NCBI RefSeq assembly: GCF_900091615.1
Contig: NZ_FMIA01000002.1
Location: 3,224,001 to 3,288,000, forward strand
Reading direction: 5' to 3'
DNA from: Micromonospora yangpuensis
GTDB taxonomy: Bacteria; Actinomycetota; Actinomycetes; Mycobacteriales; Micromonosporaceae
Length of the DNA: 64,000 bases
The notes under the pieces were generated by a model, which saw nothing but the letters and a program-made list of their open reading frames with translations, had not been told where the DNA came from and did no database searches. Below are positions 31,291 to 41,600 of the stretch, piece after piece. How positions within the stretch are numbered: the first letter of the stretch is position 1; every line of letters begins with the position of its first letter. The translations under genes were made by a program, and so were the position numbers.

Positions 31291-32295
31291 ATGCTCAGGA
31301 CCGGTACGTACACCCGGCGCGGGTTCGGCGCGATCCTCGCCGCCGGCCTGCTGGCCAGCGGGCTGGCCGGCTGCGGCAACAGCGACACCGGCGGCTCCGG
31401 CGGTGAAGCCGGCAGCGACAAGATCGTGCTCGGTTTCTCCCAGGTCGGCGCGGAGAGCGGCTGGCGTACCGCCAACACCACCTCGGTGAAGGAGGCCGCA
31501 ACCGAGGCCGGCATCGAGCTGAAGTTCGACGACGCCCAGCAGAAGCAGGAGAACCAGATCAAGGCGATCCGCAACTTCATCCAGCAGAAGGTGGACGTGA
31601 TCGCCTTCTCGCCGGTGGTGGAGTCGGGTTGGGACACCGTGCTCAAGGAGGCCAAGGACGCCGACATCCCGGTGATCCTCACCGACCGGGCGGTCGACTC
31701 GGCCGACAAGACCCTCTACAAGACCTTCATCGGCTCCGACTTCGTCAAGGAGGGGCGGCTCTCCGGTGAGTGGCTGGTCGAGGAGAAGAAGGCCGCCACC
31801 GGGCCGGTGAACATCGTCGAGCTGCAGGGCACCACCGGCTCGGCGCCGGCCAACGACCGCAAGAAGGGCTTCGCCGAGGCCATCGCCACCAACCCCAACC
31901 TGAAGGTCGTCGCCTCGCAGAGCGGTGACTTCACCCGGGCCGGCGGCAAGCAGGTCATGGAGCAGTTCCTCAAGGCCAACCCCAAGATCGACGTGCTCTT
32001 CGCGCACAACGACGACATGGGGCTGGGCGCGCTGGAGGCGATCACCGCGGCCGGCAAGGTGCCGGGCAAGGACATCACCATCATCACCATCGACGCGGTC
32101 AAGGACGGCATGCAGGCCCTGGCCGACGGCAAGTTCAACTTCATCGCCGAGTGCAGCCCGCTGCTCGGCCCACAGCTGATGGACCTGGTCAAGAAGGTCC
32201 ACGCCGGCGAGAGCGTGCCGGAGCGGGTGGAGACCGAGGAGACCACGTTCACGCCGGAGCAGGCCAAGGCGGCGCTGCCGACCCGCAAGTACTGA
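31291..32295 (+). CDS. Sugar ABC transporter substrate-binding lipoprotein
   Basis: 334 residues. Signal peptide with lipobox LASGLAGCGN (Cys about 28), then a Gly/Ser linker. The mature part is a Peripla_BP_4 protein: KIVLGFSQVGAESGWRTANT, KQENQIKAIRNFIQQKVDVIAFSPVVESGWD, VILTDRAVDS, QGTTGSAPANDRKKGFAEAI and LFAHNDDMGLGALEAI. It closely resembles YtfQ-type furanose-binding proteins. It should capture arabinose (perhaps the furanose form) outside the cell for the ABC system that follows. AAGGAG lies 8-9 bases upstream. A 148-base C-rich leader separates it from araD; nothing structured is obvious there. Confidence 0.9.
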   Translation: MLRTGTYTRRGFGAILAAGLLASGLAGCGNSDTGGSGGEAGSDKIVLGFSQVGAESGWRTANTTSVKEAATEAGIELKFDDAQQKQENQIKAIRNFIQQKVDVIAFSPVVESGWDTVLKEAKDADIPVILTDRAVDSADKTLYKTFIGSDFVKEGRLSGEWLVEEKKAATGPVNIVELQGTTGSAPANDRKKGFAEAIATNPNLKVVASQSGDFTRAGGKQVMEQFLKANPKIDVLFAHNDDMGLGALEAITAAGKVPGKDITIITIDAVKDGMQALADGKFNFIAECSPLLGPQLMDLVKKVHAGESVPERVETEETTFTPEQAKAALPTRKY

Positions 32296-32301
32296 CCGGC
32301 C

Positions 32302-32330
32302 GGGGCCGCCGCGCCACGCGCGGCGGCCCC
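32302..32330 (+). terminator. Intercistronic hairpin after the binding-protein gene
   Basis: GGGGCCGCCGCG (32302-32313) and CGCGGCGGCCCC (32319-32330) form a 12-bp GC stem with loop CCACG, between the binding-protein stop and the ATPase gene. Partial termination or mRNA protection here would give more binding protein than membrane subunits. Confidence 0.6.
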
Positions 32331-32362
32331 GCCCCGGGCCAGAATCACGAAAGGTCGGTGGG

Positions 32363-33907
32363 ATGTCGCAGCCGCGTCCGGTCCTGACGATGACCGCGAT
32401 CAGCAAGATCTTCCCGGGAGTACGCGCCCTCGACGGCGTCGACTTCCGGCTCTTCCCCGGTGAGGTGCACGCCCTGATGGGCGAGAACGGCGCCGGCAAG
32501 TCCACCCTGATCAAGGTGCTCACCGGGGTGTACGGCACCGACGCCGGCACCATCGCCCTCGACGGCGAGCAGGTCTCGTTCGCCGGTCCGATGCAGGCCA
32601 CCGCGGCCGGGGTGAGCACCGTCTACCAGGAGGTCAACCTCCTGCCGAACCTCTCCGTGGCGGAGAACATCTTCATCGGCCGCGAGCCGCGCCGGGGCCC
32701 GGCGGTGAACTGGCGCGAGATGCGTCGCCGCGCCACCGAGCTGCTGGCCCGCATCGACCTGCGCATCGACGTGACCGAGCTGCTGGGCAGCTACTCGCTG
32801 GCGGTGCAGCAGATGGTGGCCATCGCCCGGGCGATCGACGTCCGGGCCCGGGTGCTGATCCTCGACGAGCCCACCTCCAGCCTGGACGCCGACGAGGTCG
32901 CGCAGCTGATGCGGATCATGCGTCAACTGCGCGACGACGGCATCGCGATCCTCTTCGTCACCCACTTCCTCGACCAGGTGTACGGCATCGCCGACCGGAT
33001 CACCGTGCTGCGCAACGGCCGGCTGGTCGGCGAGTGGCCCACCGCGCAGCTGCCCCAGCTCGCCCTGGTCGAGAAGATGATCGGCAAGGAACTCGACGCC
33101 CTGGAGAGCATCGACGCCGAGGCCGGGCACGATCCGGCGGCGGTCGCCGCCGGCACGCCCCTGGTGGTGGCCGACGGGCTGGGTCGCACCGGCTCGGTGG
33201 CGCCGTTCAGCCTGACCATCCACGCCGGTGAGGTGGTCGGCCTGGCCGGGCTGCTCGGCTCGGGGCGTACCGAGGTGGCCCGGTTGTTCTTCGGCGCCGA
33301 CCGGGCCGACCGGGGGCAGCTCACCGTGGACGGCAGTCCGACGGCGATCCGCAACCCGGTGGCGGCGATCGAGCGGGACATCGCCTTCTGCTCGGAGAAC
33401 CGGCGCACCGAGGGCCTGGTCGGTGAGCTGACCGTACGGGAGAACATCATCCTGGCCATGCAGGCCGCCCGGGGTTGGCTGCGGCCGGTGCCCCGCCGCC
33501 GGCAGGACGAGCTGGTCCAGCGTTGGATCGGGGCGCTGAGCATCCGGCCGGCCAACCCGGACGTGCCGGTGCGCAACCTCTCCGGGGGCAACCAGCAGAA
33601 GGTCCTGCTGGCCCGCTGGCTGATCACCGAACCCCGGTTGCTGATCCTGGACGAACCGACCCGGGGCATCGACATCGGGGCCAAGACGGAGATCCAACGC
33701 CTGGTGGTCGAGCTGGCCGACGGCGGCATGGCGGTGCTGTTCATCTCCGCCGAGCTGGAGGAGGTGCTGCGGTTGAGCCACACGGTCGCGGTGATGCGGG
33801 ACCGGCAACTGGTCGCCACCCTCACCAACGACGACACTCTCGACGCCGAGCGGGTCATGCACGCCATCGCCAGCGGCGACCGGCAGGAAAGCGAGGTCCA
33901 CCCGTGA
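32363..33907 (+). CDS. Sugar ABC transporter ATP-binding protein (two cassettes)
   Basis: 514 residues with two ATPase halves. First: Walker A GENGAGKSTLIKV, Q-loop VYQEVNLLPNLSV, signature-like YSLAVQQMVAIARAI (degenerate), Walker B VLILDEPTSSLD. Second: Walker A-like LLGSGRTEVARLFFG (no Lys, as usual in this family), signature NLSGGNQQKVLLARWL, Walker B LLILDEPTRGIDIG. This is the RbsA/AraG/YtfR type that drives monosaccharide uptake. AAAGGTCGG precedes the ATG. The stop overlaps the first permease gene (GTGA). By context it energises L-arabinose import. Confidence 0.93.
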   Translation: MSQPRPVLTMTAISKIFPGVRALDGVDFRLFPGEVHALMGENGAGKSTLIKVLTGVYGTDAGTIALDGEQVSFAGPMQATAAGVSTVYQEVNLLPNLSVAENIFIGREPRRGPAVNWREMRRRATELLARIDLRIDVTELLGSYSLAVQQMVAIARAIDVRARVLILDEPTSSLDADEVAQLMRIMRQLRDDGIAILFVTHFLDQVYGIADRITVLRNGRLVGEWPTAQLPQLALVEKMIGKELDALESIDAEAGHDPAAVAAGTPLVVADGLGRTGSVAPFSLTIHAGEVVGLAGLLGSGRTEVARLFFGADRADRGQLTVDGSPTAIRNPVAAIERDIAFCSENRRTEGLVGELTVRENIILAMQAARGWLRPVPRRRQDELVQRWIGALSIRPANPDVPVRNLSGGNQQKVLLARWLITEPRLLILDEPTRGIDIGAKTEIQRLVVELADGGMAVLFISAELEEVLRLSHTVAVMRDRQLVATLTNDDTLDAERVMHAIASGDRQESEVHP

Positions 33908-34974
33908 GCGCGGTTCGGGACCGGTTCGCCGCGGCCAGCGGCCACCGGCTGTTCTGGCCGTTGGTGGTGCTGGCGCTGCTGATCGTGGCGAACACCGTCT
34001 ACCGGCCCAGTTTCCTCTCCGTCGAGCTGAAGGACGGCCACCTCTACGGCAGTCTGATCGACATCGTCCGGCTCAGCGCGCCGCTGATCCTGGTGGCGCT
34101 GGGCATGTCCCTGGTGATCGCCACCGGCGGCATCGACCTGTCGGTGGGCTCGGTGGCGGCGGTCAGCGGCGCGGTGGCCTGCCTGTACATCAGCAAACAG
34201 CCCGACCAGAACAGCCTCGGCGGGGTGTTCACCGCGCTGGCCCTGGCCTTCGGGGTCGCCCTGGTGCTGGGGGTCTGGAACGGCACGCTGGTGGCGGTGA
34301 TCGGGATCCAGCCGATCATCGCGACGCTGATCCTGATGGTCGCCGGCCGGGGCCTGGCCCAGCTGATCGCCGAGGGGCAGATCATCACCATCAACAGCGA
34401 GCCGTACCGGACGATCGGGGTCGGGCACCTGCTCACCCTGCCGTTCGCCATCGTCGTCGCCCTGGTGGTGACCCTGCTGGTGGCGGTGCTGACCCGGCGG
34501 ACCGCGCTCGGCATGATCATCGAGGCGGTCGGCGGGAACGCCGAGGCCAGCCGGCTGGCCGGCATCCGGTCCCGGCGGATCACCCTGCTGGTGTACGTGG
34601 TCAGCGCGGCCTGCGCCGCCGTCGCCGGCTTCATGATGACCGCCAACGTCTCCAGCGCCGACGGCAACGCCGTCGGCCTCTGGGTGGAGCTCGACGCGAT
34701 CCTGGCCGTCGTCATCGGCGGTACCGCGCTGGCCGGTGGCCGGTTCTACCTGGGCGGCACCATCGTCGGCGCGCTGATCATCCAGACCCTGACCACCTCG
34801 GTGTACGCGATGAGCATCGACCCGCAGACCGCGCTGCTGTTCAAGGCGGTCGTGGTGATCGCGGTCTGTCTCATCCAGGCCCCCGCGTTCCGGGCCCGGC
34901 TGCGGCGGCGCAGGACACCCCCGCCGCCGCCACCGACCGCCGTCGAGACGCAGAAGGAGCAGGTGCCGGCATGA
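33904..34974 (+). CDS. Sugar ABC transporter permease 1 (YtfT-like)
   Basis: 356 residues from a GTG overlapping the ATPase stop. Eight to ten hydrophobic segments with the hallmark [24 protein letters not shown], then IIATLILMVAGRGLAQLI and the cytoplasmic coupling segment ALGMIIEAVGGNAEASRLAGI. This is the BPD_transp_2 family. The C-terminus is an Arg/Pro/Thr tail. Its order (binding protein, ATPase, permease 1, permease 2) is that of the E. coli YtfQRT-YjfF furanose importer and of similar arabinose systems, so two different permeases probably form the channel. The stop overlaps permease 2 (ATGA). Confidence 0.92.
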   Translation: MSAVRDRFAAASGHRLFWPLVVLALLIVANTVYRPSFLSVELKDGHLYGSLIDIVRLSAPLILVALGMSLVIATGGIDLSVGSVAAVSGAVACLYISKQPDQNSLGGVFTALALAFGVALVLGVWNGTLVAVIGIQPIIATLILMVAGRGLAQLIAEGQIITINSEPYRTIGVGHLLTLPFAIVVALVVTLLVAVLTRRTALGMIIEAVGGNAEASRLAGIRSRRITLLVYVVSAACAAVAGFMMTANVSSADGNAVGLWVELDAILAVVIGGTALAGGRFYLGGTIVGALIIQTLTTSVYAMSIDPQTALLFKAVVVIAVCLIQAPAFRARLRRRRTPPPPPPTAVETQKEQVPA

Positions 34975-35963
34975 CCACGACCCCCCTGGCGGCCCGCGAC
35001 GCGAAGGCGTGGTGGCGGGTGCCGCAGCGGCACGTGCCGGTGCTGGCCACCCTGGCCCTGCTGCTGGTCATGTACGGCATCGGCGTCTCTCAGTACACCG
35101 CCTTCTCCAACATCCAGGTCATCTTCAACATCCTCATCGACAACGGTTTCCTGCTGATCGTCGCGGTCGGCATGACCTTCGTGATCCTGACCGGCGGGAT
35201 CGACCTGTCGGTCGGGTCGGTGGTGGCGATGACCGCGATGGTCTCCGCCTCGCTGCTGCGCTCCGGGCTGCCACCGGCGCTGGTGCTGGTGATCGCGTTG
35301 CTGATCGGCCCGACCCTGGGCTTCGCGATGGGCTGCGTCATCCACTTCTTCGACATCCAGCCGTTCATCGTGACCCTGGCCGGGATGTTCTTCGCCCGGG
35401 GGCTGTGCACCTGGATCAGCGCGTCGTCGATCCCGATCACCGACGGCTTCTGGACCTCGATGGCCCAGGAACGGATCCGGATCGGGGAGAACTTCGTAAG
35501 CGTCAGCGTCCTGATCACGCTGGTGGTGGTCCTGGTGGCCGCCTTCGTGCTGGCGTACACCCGGCTGGGTCGCAACGTGTACGCCATCGGCGGCAACCCG
35601 CAGTCGGCGTTGCTGATGGGGCTACCGGTGGGCCGTACCAAGATCGCCGTCTACACGATCAGCGGCCTCTGCTCGGCCATCGGTGGCATCGTGCTGTCCT
35701 TCTACACCCTCTCCGGGGCGCCGCTGATCGCCGTCGGCATGGAACTGGACGTCATCGCCGCGGTGGTCATCGGGGGCACCCTGCTCACCGGCGGCTCCGG
35801 CTACGTGTTCGGCACGGTGCTGGGGGTACTGGTGCTCGGCGTGATCCAGACGTTGATCACCTTCGACGGCAGCCTCAACTCGTGGTGGACCAAGATCGTG
35901 ATCGGCGCCCTGCTGTTCGCGTTCATCCTGCTCCAACGCCTCGTCGTCCTCCGCAAGAAGTGA
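34971..35963 (+). CDS. Sugar ABC transporter permease 2 (YjfF-like)
   Basis: 330 residues, ATG overlapping the previous stop. BPD_transp_2 features: [43 protein letters not shown], coupling segment [22 protein letters not shown] and [30 protein letters not shown]. The last motif is typical of YjfF. It pairs with permease 1 to form a heterodimeric channel for a furanose, here presumably L-arabinose. A 31-base gap with GGAAGG leads to araA, so transport and isomerisation are on one transcript. Confidence 0.92.
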   Translation: MTTTPLAARDAKAWWRVPQRHVPVLATLALLLVMYGIGVSQYTAFSNIQVIFNILIDNGFLLIVAVGMTFVILTGGIDLSVGSVVAMTAMVSASLLRSGLPPALVLVIALLIGPTLGFAMGCVIHFFDIQPFIVTLAGMFFARGLCTWISASSIPITDGFWTSMAQERIRIGENFVSVSVLITLVVVLVAAFVLAYTRLGRNVYAIGGNPQSALLMGLPVGRTKIAVYTISGLCSAIGGIVLSFYTLSGAPLIAVGMELDVIAAVVIGGTLLTGGSGYVFGTVLGVLVLGVIQTLITFDGSLNSWWTKIVIGALLFAFILLQRLVVLRKK

Positions 35964-35994
35964 CCACCCGTCCGTTGATCGGAAGGCAGTATCC

Positions 35995-37497
35995 ATGACC
36001 AGCTCATCACCGGCCGAGGTCTGGTTCCTTACCGGGAGCCAGGGCCTCTACGGCCCGGAGACCCTGCGTCAGGTGGCCGAGCAGTCGCGGCAGATCGCCG
36101 CGCGGCTCGACGCCGACCCCGCCATCCCCGCCCGGGTGGTCTGGAAGCCGGTGCTCACCTCCAGCACCGAGATCCTGGCCGTCTGCCGCGACGCCGCGGT
36201 ACAGGGCGCGGTCGGGGTGATCGCCTGGATGCACACCTTCTCCCCGGCGAAGATGTGGATCTCGGGACTGGACGCGCTGCGGACCCCGCTGCTGCACCTG
36301 CACACCCAGTCCAACGTCGAGCTGCCCTGGGCCGAGATCGACATGGACTTCATGAACCTCAACCAGGCCGCCCACGGCGACCGGGAGTTCGGGTACGTGC
36401 AGTCCCGGCTCGGGGTGGCCCGCAAGACCGTCGCCGGCCACGTCAGCAACCCGCAGGTGGCGGCCCGAATCGGCGCGTGGACCCGGGCTGCGGTCGGGCA
36501 CGCGGAGCTGCGTACGCTGCGGCTGGCCCGCTTCGGCGACAACATGCGGGACGTGGCCGTCACCGAGGGCGACAAGGTCGAGGCGGAGCTGCGGTTCGGC
36601 GTCTCGGTCAACACCTACGGGGTGAACGACCTGGTGGCCGTCGTCGACGCGGTGCCGGCGGCCCGCGTCGACGAGCTGGTCAAGGAGTACGACGACAGCT
36701 ACCGGCTCGCCGCCGAGCTGCGCAACGGCGGGGACCGGCACGACTCGCTGCGCTACGCGGCCCGGATCGAGGCGGGACTGCGCGACTTCCTCGACGACGG
36801 CGGGTTCCGCGCCTTCACCACCAACTTCGAGGACCTGGGTGGGCTGCGGCAACTGCCGGGCATCGCGGTGCAGCGCCTGATGGCCGACGGGTACGGCTTC
36901 GGCGGCGAGGGCGACTGGAAGACCTCGGTGCTGGTGCGCACCCTCAAGGCGATGTCGGTCGGCACCGAGGGCGGCACCTCCTTCATGGAGGACTACACCT
37001 ACGACCTGACCCCCGGCCAGGAGGTGATCCTCGGCGCGCACATGCTGGAGGTCTGCCCGAGCATCGCGGTCGACACCCCGACCGCCGAGATCCACCCGCT
37101 GGGCATCGGCGGCCGGGAGGACCCGGTCCGGCTGGTCTTCGACGCCCGTCCCGGTCCCGCCGTGGTGCTCGGCCTGGCCGACATGGGGGAGCGGTTCCGG
37201 CTGGTCGCCAACGAGATCGACGTGGTCGACCCGCCGCAGCCGCTGCCGAAGCTGCCGGTGGCCCGCGCGGTGTGGCGGCCCCGACCGAGCCTGGCGACCT
37301 CGGCGGAGTCCTGGCTGATCGCCGGCGCGCCGCACCACACCGTGCTCTCCCAGGCCGTCGGGGTGGAGGAGCTGCACGACCTGGCCGAGATGGTCGCCAC
37401 CGAACTGGTGGTCATCGACGCCGACACGCGCCCCCGCCGGTTCGCCCAGGAACTGCGCTGGAACCAGGCCTACCACCGGTTGGCCCGGGGCTTCTGA
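35995..37497 (+). CDS. araA: L-arabinose isomerase
   Basis: 500 residues, the normal AraA length. It converts L-arabinose to L-ribulose in the cytoplasm with Mn2+. Seen: [15 protein letters not shown] at the start, [54 protein letters not shown], metal ligands Glu in [10 protein letters not shown] and [12 protein letters not shown], and His in GAHMLEVCP and [14 protein letters not shown]. The leader GGAAGGCAGTATCCATG resembles that of the binding-protein gene (AAGGAGTATCCACATG). It follows the transporter and precedes the regulator gene. Confidence 0.96.
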   Translation: MTSSSPAEVWFLTGSQGLYGPETLRQVAEQSRQIAARLDADPAIPARVVWKPVLTSSTEILAVCRDAAVQGAVGVIAWMHTFSPAKMWISGLDALRTPLLHLHTQSNVELPWAEIDMDFMNLNQAAHGDREFGYVQSRLGVARKTVAGHVSNPQVAARIGAWTRAAVGHAELRTLRLARFGDNMRDVAVTEGDKVEAELRFGVSVNTYGVNDLVAVVDAVPAARVDELVKEYDDSYRLAAELRNGGDRHDSLRYAARIEAGLRDFLDDGGFRAFTTNFEDLGGLRQLPGIAVQRLMADGYGFGGEGDWKTSVLVRTLKAMSVGTEGGTSFMEDYTYDLTPGQEVILGAHMLEVCPSIAVDTPTAEIHPLGIGGREDPVRLVFDARPGPAVVLGLADMGERFRLVANEIDVVDPPQPLPKLPVARAVWRPRPSLATSAESWLIAGAPHHTVLSQAVGVEELHDLAEMVATELVVIDADTRPRRFAQELRWNQAYHRLARGF

Positions 37498-37532
37498 CGC
37501 GGCGGCACCCGGGCACGGGAAGGGGTGGGCAG

Positions 37533-38558
37533 ATGGGGCAGCAGCCGGTGGTACGGGCCGCGGTGATGAACGACGTCGCGCGCCTGGCCGGGGTCTCCCA
37601 CCAGACCGTGTCCCGGGTGCTCAACAACCACCCCAGTGTCCGACCGGAGACCCGGGAACGGGTGCTGCGGGCCGTGCACCAGCTCAACTACCGGCCCAAC
37701 GCGTTGGCCCGGGGACTGGCCGGCCGGCGGTCCCGGGTGATCGGCGTGATCAGCTTCGACACCATCCTGTACGGGCCGGCGGCCACCCTGCTCGGCGTCG
37801 AGCGGGCCGCCCGCGCGGCCGGGTACGGCATCAACATCGTCACCCTGGAGCAGCTGGACCGGGTCGGGATGACCTCGGCCGTCGACGCGTTGACCGAGCA
37901 GTCGGTGGCCGGGATGGTCATCATCGCCCCGATGATGACGGCGGCGATCGCCGTACCCGGGCTGCCCACCGGCGTACCGGCGGTGGTGGTGGAGGCCGGC
38001 GGCGCCGCCGGTGAGCTGCCCAGCATCTCGGTCGACCAGGTCACCGGGGCCCGGTTGGCGGTGGAACACCTGCTGGAGTTGGGACACGAGACGGTCTGGC
38101 ACATCGCCGGCCCCCGGGACTGGTTGGAGGCCCGGGACCGGGTCGACGGGTGGCGGCTGGCGCTGGAGGAGGCCGGCCGGCGGGTGCCGACGGTGGTGCC
38201 CGGTGACTGGAGCCCCCGGGCCGGGTACGAGCTGGGCCAGCGGTTGCTCGATCGGCCGGACGTTACCGCCGTCTTCTGCGCCAACGACCACCAGGCGCTC
38301 GGCCTGCTGCGCGCCCTGCACCAGCGGGGTTGCCGGGTGCCCGAGGACGTCAGCGTGGTGGGCTTCGACGACATCCCGGAGGCCGAGTACCTCTCACCGC
38401 CGTTGACCACCGTCCGGCAGGACTTCGACGAGGTGGGTCACCGGTGCGTGGCCGCCCTGTTGGAGCTGCTCGACGCGGGTGGGTCCGGCGGCCGACCGGT
38501 ACGGCCCCAGGTCGCACCGGTGCTGATGGTCCGGGACAGCACCGGCCACAGCCGCTGA
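37533..38558 (+). CDS. LacI-family repressor, probable arabinose regulator
   Basis: 341 residues, ATG 37533 after GGAAGGGGTGGG. N-terminal helix-turn-helix and hinge: AAVMNDVARLAGVSHQTVSRVLNNHPSVRPETRERVLRA (split by eye at the turn) and YRPNALARGLAGRRS. The sugar-binding core has IGVISFDTILYGPAATL, SISVDQVTGARLAVEHLLELGHE, HIAGPRDWLEARDR and VGFDDIPEAEYLSPPLTTV. It is the last gene of the arabinose operon and lies right before the GH43 gene. Three related 14-bp dyads with a central CGCT or CGTT, the LacI type, sit at araB and the GH43 gene, so it most likely binds these and is released by arabinose or an oligoarabinoside. Confidence 0.9.
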   Translation: MGQQPVVRAAVMNDVARLAGVSHQTVSRVLNNHPSVRPETRERVLRAVHQLNYRPNALARGLAGRRSRVIGVISFDTILYGPAATLLGVERAARAAGYGINIVTLEQLDRVGMTSAVDALTEQSVAGMVIIAPMMTAAIAVPGLPTGVPAVVVEAGGAAGELPSISVDQVTGARLAVEHLLELGHETVWHIAGPRDWLEARDRVDGWRLALEEAGRRVPTVVPGDWSPRAGYELGQRLLDRPDVTAVFCANDHQALGLLRALHQRGCRVPEDVSVVGFDDIPEAEYLSPPLTTVRQDFDEVGHRCVAALLELLDAGGSGGRPVRPQVAPVLMVRDSTGHSR

Positions 38559-38570
38559 CCTGCGTGGGTC

Positions 38571-38620
38571 TTGACGGCAGGTGTTTGTGACGTCAACAAT
38601 TCGATCCTGTTAACGCTCAC
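38571..38620 (+). promoter_or_regulatory. Promoter and LacI-type operator of the GH43 gene
   Basis: TTGACG (38571-38576), 17 bases, AACAAT (38594-38599), then the operator TGTTAACGCTCACA (38607-38620), whose reverse complement TGTGAGCGTTAACA differs by one base from the araB operator. Transcription would start at the operator edge, giving repression. Confidence 0.7.
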
Positions 38621-38653
38621 ATCCCCCATCCCCCACTGTCGAGGGAATCCACC

Positions 38654-41600
38654 GTGCCCCCTGCCGTTCGCCGAACACCACCACCATCCACAGTCGACCC
38701 CGCGACCCGGCGTCCTGGCCGGCCGCTGGCCGCCGGTCTGCTGCTGACCCTCCTGGTCGGACTGACCCCGGCCACGGCGTCGGTCGCCGCCCCCACCGCC
38801 ACCGACGCCCGCACCGACGTCACCGACGGCCTGGTGCTGCGCTACGACCTGACCCAGTCCAGCGGCACCAGCGTCACCGACTCCTCCGGCAACGGCCGAC
38901 ACGGCACCCTCACCGGCGGCGGGACCTGGACCGGCCCCGCCGGGTTGGCCCTCGACGGCATCGACGACCACGTCAGACTGCCCGACGACGTCCTGGCCGG
39001 GCTCTCGTCGATCACCGTCTCGGTCGACGTCCTGGTCGCCCCCGACCAGCAGACCCCGTACTTCATCTGGGGCCTGGGCAACCCGGCGACCTCGCAGGCC
39101 GGCACCGGCTACCTGTTCACCAGCGGCGACGCGCTGCGCACCGGGATCACCACCGGCAACTGGTCCGGTGAGCGGGTCACCGGCAAGGGCGCCAACCTGG
39201 CCCGGGGAGTGTGGAAGTCCGTCACGTACACCCAGACCGGGACCACCGGCACCCTCTACGAGGACGGGGTCCAGGTCGCCCGCAACACCGGCGTCGACAT
39301 CCTGCCCCGCGCCGTCGGTGGCGGCCGGACCACCCAGAACAACCTGGGCCGGTCCACCTACGCCAGCGACCGCTTCCTGAAGGGCCGGGTGGCGAACTTC
39401 CGGATCTACGACCGGGCCCTGACCGCCGCCGAGGTGACCGCGATCGCGCTCACCGACACCACCCGGGCCGAGGCGGCGGCCGCCGCCCTGCGCCTGGTGC
39501 ACCCCGACGACGTGCGGAGCAACCTCACCCTGCCCACCGTCGGGCTGGGCGGCGCCACCGTCGCCTGGCGGTCGACCCGGCCCGGCACCGTCGCCCCGGA
39601 CGGGGTGGTGACGCGTCCGGCCCACGGTGCCGGCGACGCGCGGGTCACGGTGACCGCCACGGTCACCGTCGGCACCGCGCGCACCGAACGCGCCTTCGAG
39701 TTGACCGTCCGGGAGCTGCCCGAGCCGGCACCCTACGTCGGCTACGCGTTCAGCTACTTCACCGGCAACTCGATCGAGGGCGAGAAGATCTACTTCGCCG
39801 CCAGCCAGGGCAACGACGCCCTGCGGTGGACCGAGCTGAACGGCGGACGGCCGAAGCTGGAGTCGACCCTCGGCACCCGGGGCCTGCGGGACCCGTTCCT
39901 GATCCGCAGCCCGGAGGGGGACCGGTTCTTCCTCATCGCCACCGACCTGTCGATCGGCCGCAACGGCGACTGGGACGCCGCCCAGCGGCAGGGCAGCCGC
40001 TACCTGGAGGTCTGGGAGTCCACCGACCTGGTCACCTGGTCGGAGCAGCGGCACGTCGAGGTCTCCCCGCCGACCGCCGGCAACACCTGGGCTCCCGAGG
40101 CGTACTGGGACGACGAGCGCGGCGAGTACCTGGTCTTCTGGGCCTCGAAGCTGTACGCCGAGAACGACCCGGGGCACACCGGCAACACGTACAACCGGAT
40201 GCTGGCCGCCACCACCCGTGACTTCGTCACCTTCAGCCCGGCCACCGTGTGGCAGGACCGGGGCGAGTCCCGGATCGACTCCACGGTGATCCGGCAGGGG
40301 TCGACCTACTACCGGTTCACCAAGGACGAGGGCGGCGGCGGCACCGGCTGCTCCGACATCATCCAGGAGAAGTCGACCTCGCTGACCGCCGTCGACCGGC
40401 CGGGCCGGCCCGCCTGGACCTTCCAGGCCGGATGCATCGGTCGGGACGCCGGCACCCGGGCCGTCGAGGGGCCGACGGTGTTCCGGGCTAACCCCGGTGA
40501 CACCTCCGGGTCGAGGTACTACCTCTTCGTCGACGAGTACGGCGGCCGGGGTTACATCCCGCTGGGCACCGACGACCTGGAGAACCCGGACTGGACGGTG
40601 CCGGCCGCCTACGACCTGCCGGCCAGCCCGCGCCACGGCACCGTCATCCCGGTGACCAGGAAGGAACTCGACGCGTTGCACGACGCGCCGCCGCCGGTGC
40701 GCGCCACCGCCGAGGGACTCGTCGCGCACTACCCGCTCACCCAGGGCGACGGCACCACGGTCACCGACGCCTCCGGCAACGGCTACCACGCCAGCCTCGC
40801 CGGCGACGCCGCCTGGCGCGACGACGCGCTGCGCCTCGGCGGCACCGACGGCCACGTCGACCTGCCCGACGACATCATGGCCGGCCTCGACGAGATCACC
40901 GTGTCGATGGACGTGAACATCGCCGCCGACCAGGCCACGCCGTACTTCGTCTGGGGGTTGGGCAACACCTCCGGCGGCGTCGGCAACGGCTACCTCTTCA
41001 CCACCGGCGACAACTACCGCACCTCCCTGGCCCTGGGGAACTGGACCACCGAGGAGACCGTCACCAGCGGCCGCGCGCTGCCGCGCGGCACCTGGAAGAC
41101 GGTGACGTACACCCTCGACTCGGCCGGCGTCGCCCGGCTCTACCTCGACGGGGTGCGGGTCGCCGAACGGACCGGGGTGGCACACCGGCCCGGTGACATC
41201 GGTGGCGGCCGGACCACCGCCAACTACCTGGGCCGGTCCCAGTACGGCGCCGACCGGTACCTCAAGGGTCAGGTGCGTGACTTCTCGCTGTGGAACCGGG
41301 CGCTGGACGAGGCCGAGGTCGCCGGGCTCGGCGCCAACGGCACCAGCGTCGTCGCGGTGCGCTCCGACGCCCTCAAGGTGCCGGCGATGATCGACGCGGC
41401 GGCCGGCACCGTCACCCTGCCGGTCCGGCCCGGCACCGACCTGGCCACCCTCGCCCCGACGTACGTGGTCGCCCCGACCTCGACCGTGCGGGTCGCCGCC
41501 GACGCCGACTACACCACGCGGGTACGGGTCACCGTCACCAGCGCGGCCGGCGAGCGGCGGACCTGGGTGGTGCGGACCGTGCCGATGCGCTCGCCGGTGC

